Counted from the stretch's first letter, positions 54,858 to 63,655 are shown. The stretch is 64,000 nucleotides of DNA from Bog-159 sp963707465 (GCA_963707465.1 CAVPQK010000024.1:806001-870000); one strand, 5' to 3'. Numbers and translations: made by a program. Notes: a model not told the origin generated them from the sequence alone.

Positions 54858-55330
54858 CGTCATTCGGGAAAAACTGTGGGGCCGCCGATGAACGCCGATA
54901 AACGCCGATGGGCCGCCGCTCGACGGCCGGCACTATGGTTACGCTCTTTGGCCGAACAATGCCAATTTGTTACATAGTTAATTTATTATCAACAGCTTAG
55001 GATAGCATTTACCGTATATACGATCGGTTTCAGGGAGTTATTTGGTTGCGGGCGGCCACTCCAGGCGAGGATGCAACGAAGAACTGACGTTCATGTTGCA
55101 TCCGGTTGCAGCAGGTTGTGTGGCTGATATTCAGTTTTCAAAGAGCGTGGGCGACAGCGCCTCGGCATGAGGTTGGTCCCTATACGAGTAATAGCACGCA
55201 CGCGGAAGGTTTTCGGCGGCGCGGAAGCGGTTGGGCGTTTGTTTTCAGCGGGGCGGCGGTCGCAAAATCGGGTGAACGCGCGCGGGCGGCCTGAGAGGCC
55301 GCTGCAGGCTAAGAGCCTGCCCCACTGGGG
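54858..55330. other. intergenic region with short repeats, no gene seen
   Basis: It starts with a 12-base-period sequence (GCCGATAAACGCCGATGGGC near 54893-54912) that is the reverse counterpart of 42222-42257. An AT-rich stretch follows (about 54960-55030), then TTGCATCCGGTTGCAGCAGG near 55095. At its end GCGGCC-TGAGA-GGCCGC (55286-55302) and GCAGGC-TAAGA-GCCTGC (55304-55320) are two perfect hairpins. No tRNA or open frame is convincing. Confidence 0.6.
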
Positions 55331-55332
55331 CT

Positions 55333-55338
55333 TATAAT
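55333..55338 (+). promoter_or_regulatory. TATAAT -10 box directly before a leaderless-looking gene
   Basis: TATAAT ends six bases before the ATG at 55345. A transcript starting at the usual distance would begin at or next to the ATG, so the mRNA would be leaderless. No Shine-Dalgarno is visible. The -35 region is occupied by the hairpin repeat. Confidence 0.5.
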
Positions 55339-55344
55339 GTCGTT

Positions 55345-55779
55345 ATGTTCTTTCGCAGACGGCAACCGGCCGAGATCACATTCCAGGACAGGCTGGACAA
55401 CCTGAAGCGGGCGGGGTTCAGCGTGACGCCACGGCCGGACGGCACGGTGCTGGTGACCAAGGGCGAATGCGGCGTGGTGCTGCGCGAGAGCGGCGGCCAG
55501 GTGCAGCGCGCGGAATTGGCCGGCATCACGATGTGCGGCGAGATCGGTTCGCTGGTGGATGGCGGCTATCAGAAGTTCTTCCGCACCCCTTCCGGGAAGA
55601 GCAGGCCGGCGCTGGCGTCCGAGCTGAAGGCGCTACACGATTTCGAGGAAGATCTGAAGGAAGGGCTGGGATTGGAAAGCCTTTACAACGAATCCCTCGG
55701 GACCGTTTCGACTTATTACTTGTACGACCGGGTGAAGGATCGGGACCGGGGTGTGCCTAAGCGCGTTTGGGAGGAGTAG
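55345..55779 (+). CDS. conserved-looking hypothetical protein
   Basis: A 144-residue soluble, acidic protein: RRQPAEITFQDRLDNLKRAG, GTVLVTKGECGVVLRESGGQ and SELKALHDFEEDLKEGLGLE. I recognise no domain. A basic N-terminus is followed by a compact alpha/beta pattern. The TATAAT box just upstream suggests its own promoter and a leaderless message. It converges with the Gln-rich membrane protein gene at a distance of nine bases. Confidence 0.65.
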   Translation: MFFRRRQPAEITFQDRLDNLKRAGFSVTPRPDGTVLVTKGECGVVLRESGGQVQRAELAGITMCGEIGSLVDGGYQKFFRTPSGKSRPALASELKALHDFEEDLKEGLGLESLYNESLGTVSTYYLYDRVKDRDRGVPKRVWEE

Positions 55780-55788
55780 GCCACTCCC

Positions 55789-57306
55789 TTATGGTCGTGG
55801 CTCGGTTGACGGTTGCGGCGCGGTTACGGGCTGGCGGGCGGCTTGCTTGCGCACCTGTTCGAAGTACTGCTGCACGTAGGACTGCAACGCCAGGGGGACC
55901 TCGTCGCGATTGATTTCCCCGCCGGCCTGGGCGTGATGCGCGTCGCGTTGGGCGTAGGGCGTCCGCAACTGGCGGTTGCTATTCTCTACCTCCACCGTGA
56001 CCTCGCCGGTCACATTGGCGGCGCGCTTGCCGATGATCTCACTGATTTTGCCCATGGCCGCAAGCTGTTCGGCGAGCTTGACGTCTTTGCTGCCATCCTG
56101 CCGCCCGATACCGCTTCCGGGCTGCTTGGTAGCGGGCTGTTGTCCACTCTGGCCGGGGCTGCCCGATTGTGAATTCTGCGCGCTTTGACCATCGTCGCCG
56201 GGCTGCGCATCCTTGGCTTCGGCCTGCTGCCCGTCTCCCGACTGCTGGCCCTGCTTGCCGTTTTGTCCCGAATTTCCGGACTGGCTTTTCTGCTGGCCGC
56301 CATTCTGGGCGCCGGCCTGCTGCTGCTTTCCCTGGGCGCCCGACTGCTGCCGCATACGATTCATCAAGCTGGACATGGCATCTTTGAACTTGCCGAGCAG
56401 GTTGGAGTTCTCGCCGGAGTTGCCGGAGGCTTGCTGGTCGCCATCCTGGCCCTGTTTGCCCTGGCCCGGCCCTTTCTTGCCATCGGCGGACTGCTGGTCA
56501 CCGGCCGGGTTGGCGCTGACTCCCGCGGGCTCTGCGGCAGGGCTCTGATCGCCTTCGAGTTGCGCGGATTGTTCCAGCTTGGAGGTCTCCGGGCGGCTGG
56601 ATGCGGTCTTGTGGTCGACATCCGGCACGCCCACGGTGTCCAGAGCGGAGTCCGGCGCGGCATCCAATTCGCCGGGGCTTTTCTCTTTGGAATCGTCGAG
56701 CGAAACGCCGGGCTCCGCGGGGTGTTTGGGATCGTGGGCGGCCGGGTGCTGGCGGTCGCGCGCCGCTTGCCGCGCCGCGGTATAACCCAACTTGTCCTGT
56801 ACGATACGGGCCAGTGGGGCGCGGAGATCCAAGCGGCGATCCAAGCCATAGCGCAGAGCAAACAGGCTGGCCGCCACCAAGGCCAGCAGGCCGGTTGCAT
56901 AGAGCGCGCGCGGCATGCGGAGCGGAATCGCGCGGCGCGGATCCACGCCCGCGGCCACGCTTTCGGCCTGGGAGAATTGCGCGCGGCGCATATCGTGCGA
57001 CCGATCCGGTTGATCCATCGGGGAGAAAAAAAGCGCTGTGGAGAGGGTATCGGCGAGTTGCAGGTTGCGGTCCACATGCTGAGCTGCCCGATAAAGGGAA
57101 GGCGCGGTGCGCCAGGTGGCGTAGGCTCCGGCGGCCAGCGCGAGGGCGGGCAGCAGGATCAGCCAGGCCCAACCGAGGATCTGGGTTCCCGCCAACAGAA
57201 GCAGGATCAGGGAGGCCAGCGCGGCGCTGACCGAATAGGCGGCATGGCGCAGGGCCTCATTGGCGAGCATGCGGCGGCGGGCGCGTCGGACGGTTTCGAA
57301 GACCAT
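55789..57306 (-). CDS. membrane protein with long Gln/Gly/Ser-rich region
   Basis: A 505-residue protein. The N-terminal 45 residues are basic and lead into two membrane helices (SVSAALASLILLLLAGTQIL, WAWLILLPALALAAGAYATW) and a third near residue 140 (YATGLLALVAASLFALRYGL). From residue 230 to 430 the sequence is dominated by Gln, Gly, Ser, Asn and Asp, with short helices such as LLGKFKDAMSSLMNRMRQQS. The end (NREVPLALQSYVQQYFEQVR-like) is again ordered. I do not recognise a family; DUF4175-like membrane proteins have a similar plan. It is divergent to the NtrC-type regulator, which may control it. Confidence 0.7.
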   Translation of the reverse strand: MVFETVRRARRRMLANEALRHAAYSVSAALASLILLLLAGTQILGWAWLILLPALALAAGAYATWRTAPSLYRAAQHVDRNLQLADTLSTALFFSPMDQPDRSHDMRRAQFSQAESVAAGVDPRRAIPLRMPRALYATGLLALVAASLFALRYGLDRRLDLRAPLARIVQDKLGYTAARQAARDRQHPAAHDPKHPAEPGVSLDDSKEKSPGELDAAPDSALDTVGVPDVDHKTASSRPETSKLEQSAQLEGDQSPAAEPAGVSANPAGDQQSADGKKGPGQGKQGQDGDQQASGNSGENSNLLGKFKDAMSSLMNRMRQQSGAQGKQQQAGAQNGGQQKSQSGNSGQNGKQGQQSGDGQQAEAKDAQPGDDGQSAQNSQSGSPGQSGQQPATKQPGSGIGRQDGSKDVKLAEQLAAMGKISEIIGKRAANVTGEVTVEVENSNRQLRTPYAQRDAHHAQAGGEINRDEVPLALQSYVQQYFEQVRKQAARQPVTAPQPSTEPRP

Positions 57307-57440
57307 GAGGCTGGTGCCTCTGTTATTATCGCAAAGTCGGGCTCACGACCGTAGTAGGCTAGTACAACTGTGTCTAGCCAGCCGGGTTGAGATTAGTGTA
57401 TGCTAGGCGCAACAATAAGAACTGGAAGGATTGAAACCCG

Positions 57441-58832
57441 TTGAGACTTCTGATCGTTGACGACGAACCCGCGCAGCGCAACGGACTGGCGGCCATGGTA
57501 GCGGCCTGGGGCATGACGGCGGAGACCGCCTCCGATGGCAACGAGGCGCTGGAAGTTCTGAGCCGGAACATGCCGGACGTGATCCTGACCGATTTGAACA
57601 TGCCCGGACTGGATGGTTTCGGGCTGTTGGAGAGATTGCGAGAAATGGGCGACATGCCGCCCACTATCGTGCTGACGGCCTACGGCAATGTGGAAACGGC
57701 GGTGCGAACCGTACACGAACTGGGAGCTTACTGGTTTCTGGAGAAACCGATCCAGCCGAAGAGCCTGGAAGTGCTGGTGAGCCGGGCGGCGGCGCATGCC
57801 GGCCTGCGCAACGACAAACAGGCCCTGCTCAGGCAACTGGCCAACAATGGCTCGCTAGGCGAGCTGGTGGGCAATTCGCCCAGGATGCGGGAGATTTTTG
57901 CGCTTTTGCAGCAGGCCGGACCGAGCAAGGCTTGCGTATTGATTACCGGCGAGAGCGGCACGGGCAAGGAGATGGTGGCGCGCACGATTCATAAGCTCAG
58001 CCCGCGGCGGCAGGGGCCGTTCATCGCGATCAACTGCGCGGCGCTGCCGGAAACACTGATCGAAAGCGAATTATTCGGGCACGAGAAGGGGTCCTTCACG
58101 GGCGCTTCGGAGCGGCGCTCGGGCTGCTTCGAGCTGGCGCAGCACGGGACGCTATTGCTGGACGAGATCGGCGAGATGCCGCTGCCCACGCAAGCGAAGC
58201 TGCTGCGCATTATTGAGGATTCCAAAGTGCGGCGGCTGGGCGGGAAGACCGAATTCGAAGTGGACGTGCGGCTGGTGGCGGCTACCAACAAAGTGCCGGA
58301 CGAAGCCATCCGGGGCGGTAATCTGCGCGAAGACCTGTTCTACCGGCTGAACGTTTTTCACATTCACCTGCCGCCGTTGCGGGACCGCAAGCAGGATGTC
58401 GCGCCGATTTCCGAAGCGCTGATCGCGGGCTTGAACAGCAAGCACGAATGCCGCGTGACGGGCATCGCGCCGGACGTGCTGGAGGCGTTCGAGCGGCACT
58501 CCTGGCCGGGGAATGTGCGGGAATTGCGGAACGTGCTGGAGCGCGCCGTGATTGTGGCGGGCGAGGGAACGGTGGAGTTGAAGCACGTTCCGGCCTTTCT
58601 GCAGGGCCGGGCGGCGATGGCAGCCGTGGCCGGAGTGGGAACGGTCACCGCGGTGGAGGACCTGGAATCGGTGCGCTTCAACATCGGCACGACGGTGGAG
58701 GACGCCGAGAAAGGCCTGATCCTGCGGACCCTGGAACACACCCACAATAATAAGACCCGCGCGGCGGAGATTCTGGGCATCAGCTTGAAGACGCTGCACA
58801 ACAAGCTGAAGGAGTACGGGGGGGCCGCTTAG
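57441..58832 (+). CDS. sigma-54-dependent response regulator, NtrC family
   Basis: A 463-residue regulator. The receiver domain starts RLLIVDDEPAQRNGLAAMVA with phosphorylation Asp in DVILTDLNMPG. The AAA+ domain has Walker A GESGTGKEMVARTI, GHEKGSFTGASERRSG (a GSFTGA form of the sigma-54 contact loop in place of GAFTGA) and Walker B GTLLLDEIGEM. The HTH at the end reads AEILGISLKTLHNKLKEYGG. Start is TTG at 57441 with GAAGGA upstream. It activates sigma-54 promoters on signal from a histidine kinase, which is not encoded nearby. GSFTGA is a rare but known variant. Confidence 0.92.
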   Translation: MRLLIVDDEPAQRNGLAAMVAAWGMTAETASDGNEALEVLSRNMPDVILTDLNMPGLDGFGLLERLREMGDMPPTIVLTAYGNVETAVRTVHELGAYWFLEKPIQPKSLEVLVSRAAAHAGLRNDKQALLRQLANNGSLGELVGNSPRMREIFALLQQAGPSKACVLITGESGTGKEMVARTIHKLSPRRQGPFIAINCAALPETLIESELFGHEKGSFTGASERRSGCFELAQHGTLLLDEIGEMPLPTQAKLLRIIEDSKVRRLGGKTEFEVDVRLVAATNKVPDEAIRGGNLREDLFYRLNVFHIHLPPLRDRKQDVAPISEALIAGLNSKHECRVTGIAPDVLEAFERHSWPGNVRELRNVLERAVIVAGEGTVELKHVPAFLQGRAAMAAVAGVGTVTAVEDLESVRFNIGTTVEDAEKGLILRTLEHTHNNKTRAAEILGISLKTLHNKLKEYGGAA

Positions 58833-58913
58833 GGCTCGCTTTCGCTCGCCGGGGCTGGGGGCTAGGGGCTGGCGCTGGCGCCGCTCTTCCAGCAGCAAAC
58901 TATTGAAACAATT
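58833..58913. other. short intergenic repeat-rich stretch
   Basis: GGGGCTGGGGGCTAGGGGCTGG is a G-rich simple repeat near 58850-58872. No gene is seen. Confidence 0.5.
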
Positions 58914-58973
58914 AAATATACACTGTATAGCCAATATTTCCGATTGCTGTAAATATAGTGTATACTGTAAACC
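58914..58973 (+). promoter_or_regulatory. promoter/operator of the AbiE-like pair with inverted repeat and leaderless -10
   Basis: TATACACT (58917-58924) faces AGTGTATA (58957-58964), an 8-base inverted repeat 32 bases apart. CTGTAAA occurs twice (58947 and 58965). TATACT at 58961-58966 is a good -10 box whose expected transcript start falls next to the ATG at 58974, so the message may be leaderless. AbiEi-type antitoxins bind inverted repeats in their own promoter, so this is a likely operator. Confidence 0.55.
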
Positions 58974-60062
58974 ATGGTAACGGCGGCGAATCACAGATCC
59001 TCGCTGCCCGACTGGCTCTTCCGCACCCTTCAACGAGTTGGGCTACGCGCAGAACCTGGCCAAACCCCCGCGTCGTTGCTTATCGGGATCGAAGGATCCA
59101 GGCCGGTCGAATTTGACGTGGCCAGCTTCCCCGTACTGAGCCTGGAGCGCGCGCAGGAGATGACAGAGGGCGCTCGCCGGCACCATCGGAAAGCGCGACT
59201 CCTGCTAGCCATTCGCCACTTGTCGGCGCGCACTCGTGAGATGCTTCACACGAGGGGCTGTTCGTGGGCGGAAGAAGCGACTGGAATTGTCCATGTTGTC
59301 GCCCCTGGTCTTCTCGTCAATGTGAACGGAGTCATGCTTTCAGAACTCCGCCCCCAGACCGCAGCGCGAGCGCGCTTGCGTGATCGCTCTGGGTTGTTGG
59401 CGGAAGCTCTGCTCACCTCCAGCCCGCAGGACAAAATCTTTCTCCGGGCCATAGCGGGCAACGCGCATGTATCGAATGCGCTCGCGAGCCGCGTTTTAAG
59501 CCGGCTTAGCAAAAACAATCTGATTGAAGTTCATGGGGCGGGCCCGAATCGCTTTTGGCGGCTAGCCGACCGTGGAGGCTTGCTCGACCTTTGGGCCGCG
59601 GAGGAACGTCAGCGGCCTGAAGAGACCTGCGGCCTATATGTCTGGAGCCGCTCTTCGCAGGGACTCCTCGACAAGTTGCCATCACTGAACCGTCTGACCC
59701 AAAAGTGGGCGCTCGGCGGCCCGGCAGCAGCCAATTCCTATGCCCCGACGTTGACCACCTATCCGGATCCGACCATTTGGGTTGATGCCCGAGTTCCTCC
59801 TGAAGAAGTCGCTAGAGTTTTGCAAGGCGAGATCGCCGATAAGGGCGCCAACCTTCAACTCTGGCAATCGGAGCGGAATCTCCCACTCGAACTTGCCACC
59901 ATTCAAGCGCCCAGGGAGCGAAGCTCTTCTCGACGCGGTCTCGAAATTCGCCTGGTCTCGAAACCTCGGGCTTACATCGAAACGATGGGTGCGCATGGCC
60001 GTTCGCCAGAGATAGCCCAAAATCTTCGAGAAAGGATTCTCTCCGGGAATGAATCTGGCTGA
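58974..60062 (+). CDS. AbiEi-like antitoxin/transcriptional regulator of a type IV toxin-antitoxin pair
   Basis: A 362-residue soluble protein, low in GC relative to its neighbours. It begins SSLPDWLFRTLQRVGLRAEP. A winged-helix-like part (FLRAIAGNAHVSNALASRVL, then SRLSKNNLIEVHGAGPNRFW) could bind DNA. The C-terminus, from DPTIWVDARVPPEEVARVLQ on, resembles the antitoxin half of AbiE-type systems. It overlaps the next gene by 14 bases, usual for these pairs. The antitoxin represses the operon and counters the toxin without direct binding in known type IV systems. The assignment comes mainly from the following nucleotidyltransferase gene. Confidence 0.7.
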   Translation: MVTAANHRSSLPDWLFRTLQRVGLRAEPGQTPASLLIGIEGSRPVEFDVASFPVLSLERAQEMTEGARRHHRKARLLLAIRHLSARTREMLHTRGCSWAEEATGIVHVVAPGLLVNVNGVMLSELRPQTAARARLRDRSGLLAEALLTSSPQDKIFLRAIAGNAHVSNALASRVLSRLSKNNLIEVHGAGPNRFWRLADRGGLLDLWAAEERQRPEETCGLYVWSRSSQGLLDKLPSLNRLTQKWALGGPAAANSYAPTLTTYPDPTIWVDARVPPEEVARVLQGEIADKGANLQLWQSERNLPLELATIQAPRERSSSRRGLEIRLVSKPRAYIETMGAHGRSPEIAQNLRERILSGNESG

Positions 60063-61041
60063 ACCAACTCGAAACCCCAAAGCACAATACTCGCCAGAAG
60101 CTCTAGCCGCTTGTGAGAAGGCGCTACGGACGATACTGACGAAGGTCGGGCCGTGGGGCAGCAAGCTGATTCTCATTGGCGGAATGGCGCCGCGCTATCT
60201 GGTGGGTAATCTCCCGGCTGAAATTAACGAACATATTGGCACTACCGATCTGGATATCGTCGTAGGCGTTACACTCTTGACCGAGGAAGAAGAAGCGTAC
60301 CGCACTCTCCAGCAGAATCTAAGGGACGCTCAATTCGCTCCAACCCGGAACCCCGATACCGGCCAGGAAGAGACCTTCCGTTGGGAGAGGCAGGTTGGCG
60401 GTGTGCGTGTGCAGTTAGAGTTCTTCTGTCCGGTCGGGACCGGTAATCCGGGACAGCTCCTGCGAAACCCCGGCAAAGGCGTTGGATCACGAATCAGTGC
60501 TGTCCGAACCAGAGGAGCCGAACTTGCTGCCATGGACTACGTTAAGGTGACACTGGCGGGCGAACTTCTGGATCATGCAGGAATCCACGATGGCATCGCC
60601 GTTCGGATTGCAAACCTCTTGCCTTTTCTCGTGCTAAAGGCATTCGCGGTTGATGAGCGCGATAAGGCGAAAGATAGCTACGACATCGTTTGGATTCTGA
60701 ATGCTTACAAGCACGGGCCCAGAGCCGCAGTTGACGACATTGCAAACAGCCCCGCAATTGCTCATCCAGAGGTTCCTGTGGCCATCAATCACCTGAGGAA
60801 TCACTTCCGTACACCTGCGCACCGCGGCCCTTCTCAATATGCGATATTCGAACTCACCAACGAAGATGAGGACCAGCGTGCTCGCCTGCGCAGATTTGCG
60901 CACGGTACTCTCGCCGAATTCCTGAGACATTGGGACGAACTCAAACTGCCGGGTTGCGGGGCTGAGAGCCCCGCGCAGGCTGAGAGCCCGCCCCACAAAA
61001 GCGGGGCTATTTCAGTGGTGAAAAGTCCGTGGGGGCCATGA
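60049..61041 (+). CDS. AbiEii-like nucleotidyltransferase toxin with repeat-derived C-terminus
   Basis: A 330-residue protein. The nucleotidyltransferase core is LILIGGMAPRYLVGNLPAEI and HIGTTDLDIVVGVTLL, a GG...DxD active site of the AbiEii/MenT type, which caps tRNAs or other RNAs with nucleotides. LPFLVLKAFAVDERDKAKDS with its K...K-DSYD motif is also conserved. Residues up to about 300 look like the family. The last 30 residues (CGAESPAQAESPPHKSG and beyond) are read from a GC-rich hairpin repeat, so the natural stop may have been lost. The gene also overlaps the NIPSNAP gene on the other strand by 35 bases. Start ATG at 60049 inside the antitoxin gene. Confidence 0.75.
   Translation: MNLAEPTRNPKAQYSPEALAACEKALRTILTKVGPWGSKLILIGGMAPRYLVGNLPAEINEHIGTTDLDIVVGVTLLTEEEEAYRTLQQNLRDAQFAPTRNPDTGQEETFRWERQVGGVRVQLEFFCPVGTGNPGQLLRNPGKGVGSRISAVRTRGAELAAMDYVKVTLAGELLDHAGIHDGIAVRIANLLPFLVLKAFAVDERDKAKDSYDIVWILNAYKHGPRAAVDDIANSPAIAHPEVPVAINHLRNHFRTPAHRGPSQYAIFELTNEDEDQRARLRRFAHGTLAEFLRHWDELKLPGCGAESPAQAESPPHKSGAISVVKSPWGP
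60956..61012. repeat. hairpin repeat inside the 3' end of the toxin gene
   Basis: GCGGGGC-TGAGA-GCCCCGC (60956-60974) is a perfect hairpin with the same loop as hairpins at 21324 and 55286. A degenerate second hairpin and GCCCCAC-AAAAGCGGGGC follow. It is the only place in the window where such a repeat lies in a reading frame of a real gene. Confidence 0.75.
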
Positions 61042-61420
61042 ACACGGATTCCACTTTGCTCACGATTTTGCCGTTGGCTTCGGAATCCTTCTGCACTTTC
61101 TGCCACTCCGGGTCTTTGCCGAATTCGGCCCAATTCTTCTTGGCGGCGTCGCGGCTGGGGTGCGCGAGGATGTAGATCAGCGTGTTTTGGGAGGCCGGGG
61201 AATCCTGCGGCACCCAATAGGCGATGCTGGTCATGCCGTGCTTCTCGAAGATGCCGATGGTGTGATTGCGGAAGCGCGCCAGCAGATCGGGCAGCTTGCC
61301 TTCGTAACAGGTGTAGGTGCGCAACTCGAAGACGCGCCCGGGCTGCTGGGCGGGGGCGGTCGGAATCGCGATAGAGGCGGCCATCGCCGCCGCGAGGACT
61401 AAAACCGTTTTCATGGCCAT
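61007..61420 (-). CDS. exported NIPSNAP-family protein
   Basis: A 137-residue protein with signal peptide MAMKTVLVLAAAMAASIAIP and one NIPSNAP domain (VFELRTYTCYEGKLPDLLAR, IGIFEKHGMTSIAYWV, LIYILAHPSRDAAKKNWAEF). The dimeric alpha/beta-barrel fold binds small molecules; no reaction is known. The start could also be the second ATG at 61414. The end overlaps the tail of the toxin gene on the opposite strand. Frequent in Acidobacteriota and Planctomycetes next to secreted enzymes. Confidence 0.87.
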   Translation of the reverse strand: MAMKTVLVLAAAMAASIAIPTAPAQQPGRVFELRTYTCYEGKLPDLLARFRNHTIGIFEKHGMTSIAYWVPQDSPASQNTLIYILAHPSRDAAKKNWAEFGKDPEWQKVQKDSEANGKIVSKVESVFMAPTDFSPLK

Positions 61421-61448
61421 GCAGCCAGTTTACAATGGTGCACGGCAT

Positions 61449-63254
61449 ATGAGACGCAATTTTATTTTGCCCGCCGCCGCGGCCGTCGCTACCGCGGGGC
61501 TTGTTTGGGGAGCGGCAGCGGGGCCGCCCACGGTGCGCGAAGCGCAGAAATTCATCGAAGACGCCGAGGCCCGGCTGCTGACGCTGTCGGTGGATGGCCA
61601 GCGCGCGGACTGGGTGAAATCCACATACATCACCGACGATACCGAGGCCCTGGCCGCCAAGGCCGATGAACGGGCCATCAACGCCACCGTCGAGTTGGCG
61701 AAGAAATCCAGGCGGTTCGATGCGCTAAAGCTGCCGGACGACGTGCGCCGCAAGATCAACCTGCTGAAGCTGTCGCTGACTCTGGCCACGCCGGCCGACG
61801 CCGGGGAGAGCGAGGAACTCACACGCATCGCCGCGTCGATGGAGGGCACCTACGGCAAAGGCAAGTACTGCCCGCCGGGAGGCAGCGCTTGCCTGGACCT
61901 GGAAGATCTGACGCGCCTGATGGCGGCCAGCCGTAAGCCCGCCGAACTCCTGGACGCCTGGCGCGGATGGCACGCCATTGCGCGCCCGATCCGGCCCGAA
62001 TTCGTACGCTACGTGGCGCTGGCCAATAAAGGCGCGCGCGAACTCAGATTCGCAGACAACGGCGCCATGTGGCGTGCCAAGTACGACATGCCGCCGGACG
62101 ATTTCGCCAGGGAGTTGGACCGGCTGTGGGAACAGGTGCGGCCGCTGTACCTTTCGCTCCACGCCTACATCCGCACGAGGCTGCGGGAACAGTACGGAGC
62201 CGCGGCGGTGCCGGCGGAAGGTCCCATTCCCGCGCACCTGCTGGGCAACATGTGGGCGCAGACCTGGGACAACGTCTACCCGCTGGCGGCGCCGCGCGAC
62301 GCCGACCCGGGTTTCGATCTCACCCAGATCCTGAAGAGCCGCCAGACGGACTACAAGCAGATGGTCCACTATGGCGAGCACTTCTTTACCTCGCTGGGAT
62401 TCGCGCCGCTGCCGGAGACATTCTGGGAGCGTTCGCAGTTTGTGAAGCCGCGCGACCGGGAAGTGGTCTGCCACCCGAGCGCGTGGGATATCGACTTTGT
62501 GGAGGATGTGCGGCTGAAGATGTGCATCGACATCACGGCGGAAGATTTTCTGACCATCCACCACGAGCTGGGCCACAACTTCTATCAGCGCGCCTACGAC
62601 AAACAGCCGTTTCTCTACCGGGACAGCGCCAACGATGGTTTTCACGAGGCGGTGGGCGATACCATGGCGCTCTCGGTGACTCCGGATTACCTGGTGAAGA
62701 TCGGCCTGCTGGACAAAGCGCCGGACGCCTCGAAAGATATCGGGCTGTTGCTGGCGAAGGCGCTGGAAAAGGTGGCGTTCCTGCCGTTTGGCCTGGTGAT
62801 CGACCAGTGGCGGTGGAAGGTGTTCTCCGGCGAGATTTCGCCGGAGCATTACAACCAGGCGTGGTGGGAGTTGCGGCGGAAGTATCAGGGCGTGGCGCCG
62901 CCGGTGGAGCGCGGCGAGGACGATTTCGATCCGGGCGCGAAGTATCACGTCGCCTCGAATACGCCTTACATGCGGTATTTCCTGGCCGATATCCTGCAGT
63001 TCCAGTTTCACCGCGCGCTGGCGCGCATCGCCGGCTGCCACGAACCGCTGCATCGGTGTTCGATTTACGGCAATCAGGAATCTGGGCGGCGTTTTAACGA
63101 GATGCTGGAAATGGGCCAGAGCCGCCCGTGGCCAGAGGCGCTGGCGAGGCTGACTGGCGAGTCGCGGATGGATGCGACGGCGATCCGCGATTATTTTGCG
63201 CCGCTGCAGGCGTGGCTGGATCAGCAGAACAAGGGCAAGCCGGTGGGCTGGTAA
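61449..63254 (+). CDS. secreted M2-family dipeptidyl carboxypeptidase (ACE-like)
   Basis: A 601-residue metallopeptidase of family M2, related to angiotensin-converting enzyme, which removes C-terminal dipeptides. Signal peptide MRRNFILPAAAAVATAGLVW. The zinc site is HHELGHNFYQ near residue 372, with the third ligand Glu in DGFHEAVGDTMA some 25 residues on. LGNMWAQTWDNVYPL and DVRLKMCIDITAEDF are other conserved blocks. Length fits single-domain bacterial members. ATG at 61449; the earlier frame is a shadow. It lies divergent from the NIPSNAP gene. Confidence 0.92.
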   Translation: MRRNFILPAAAAVATAGLVWGAAAGPPTVREAQKFIEDAEARLLTLSVDGQRADWVKSTYITDDTEALAAKADERAINATVELAKKSRRFDALKLPDDVRRKINLLKLSLTLATPADAGESEELTRIAASMEGTYGKGKYCPPGGSACLDLEDLTRLMAASRKPAELLDAWRGWHAIARPIRPEFVRYVALANKGARELRFADNGAMWRAKYDMPPDDFARELDRLWEQVRPLYLSLHAYIRTRLREQYGAAAVPAEGPIPAHLLGNMWAQTWDNVYPLAAPRDADPGFDLTQILKSRQTDYKQMVHYGEHFFTSLGFAPLPETFWERSQFVKPRDREVVCHPSAWDIDFVEDVRLKMCIDITAEDFLTIHHELGHNFYQRAYDKQPFLYRDSANDGFHEAVGDTMALSVTPDYLVKIGLLDKAPDASKDIGLLLAKALEKVAFLPFGLVIDQWRWKVFSGEISPEHYNQAWWELRRKYQGVAPPVERGEDDFDPGAKYHVASNTPYMRYFLADILQFQFHRALARIAGCHEPLHRCSIYGNQESGRRFNEMLEMGQSRPWPEALARLTGESRMDATAIRDYFAPLQAWLDQQNKGKPVGW

Positions 63255-63259
63255 GGCCG

Positions 63260-63655
63260 CTACGCCGCGGCCTGGCGGGCAAGCGGTTCGATGACCGCGA
63301 TGTTGGCGGCGAGGTCGGGGGGCAGGTTGTGGCGCTGCAGGATGAATTCCACGCTGTTGTAGGTGACCCAGGCTTTGCCTTGGGCGTCTTCCCAGATGAG
63401 GATTTTCAGGGGAAGGTCCAGCGCGGCGGTGGGAGAGGCCAGCATTAGCGGCGTGCCGCTTTTGGGATTGCCGAAGATGAGCAGCTTGGTATTGCGCATC
63501 GGCATGCCCACCTTTTCCGCTTCGCCGCTGTGATCGATTAACGCGAAGACGGTCACGCCGCGGTTGTGGAGGAGGGTCGTGAGGTTGTGGAGCGTGGCGT
63601 CCACGCCGTGGGCGCTGGCGATGGAGACGATACCGTTGTTGGTGGATTCGGGCAT
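63260..63655 (-). CDS. DUF302-domain protein
   Basis: A 131-residue cytoplasmic protein with one DUF302 domain: GVTVFALIDHSGEAEKVGMP, KLLIFGNPKSGTPLMLASPT and PLKILIWEDAQGKAWVTYNS. The fold is known from structures, but the role is not; it is sometimes linked to redox or metal stress. The single-domain length is usual. It converges with the M2 peptidase gene by 5 bases. Confidence 0.87.
   Translation of the reverse strand: MPESTNNGIVSIASAHGVDATLHNLTTLLHNRGVTVFALIDHSGEAEKVGMPMRNTKLLIFGNPKSGTPLMLASPTAALDLPLKILIWEDAQGKAWVTYNSVEFILQRHNLPPDLAANIAVIEPLARQAAA

Noticed and set aside
55106..55294. 62-residue open frame in the intergenic region
   Set aside because: Low-quality composition and no ribosome site; it runs into the hairpin repeat.
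54858..55344. Possible tRNA or integration site in the AT-rich gap
   Set aside because: No cloverleaf with a CCA end or anticodon arm could be drawn, and no integrase gene is nearby.
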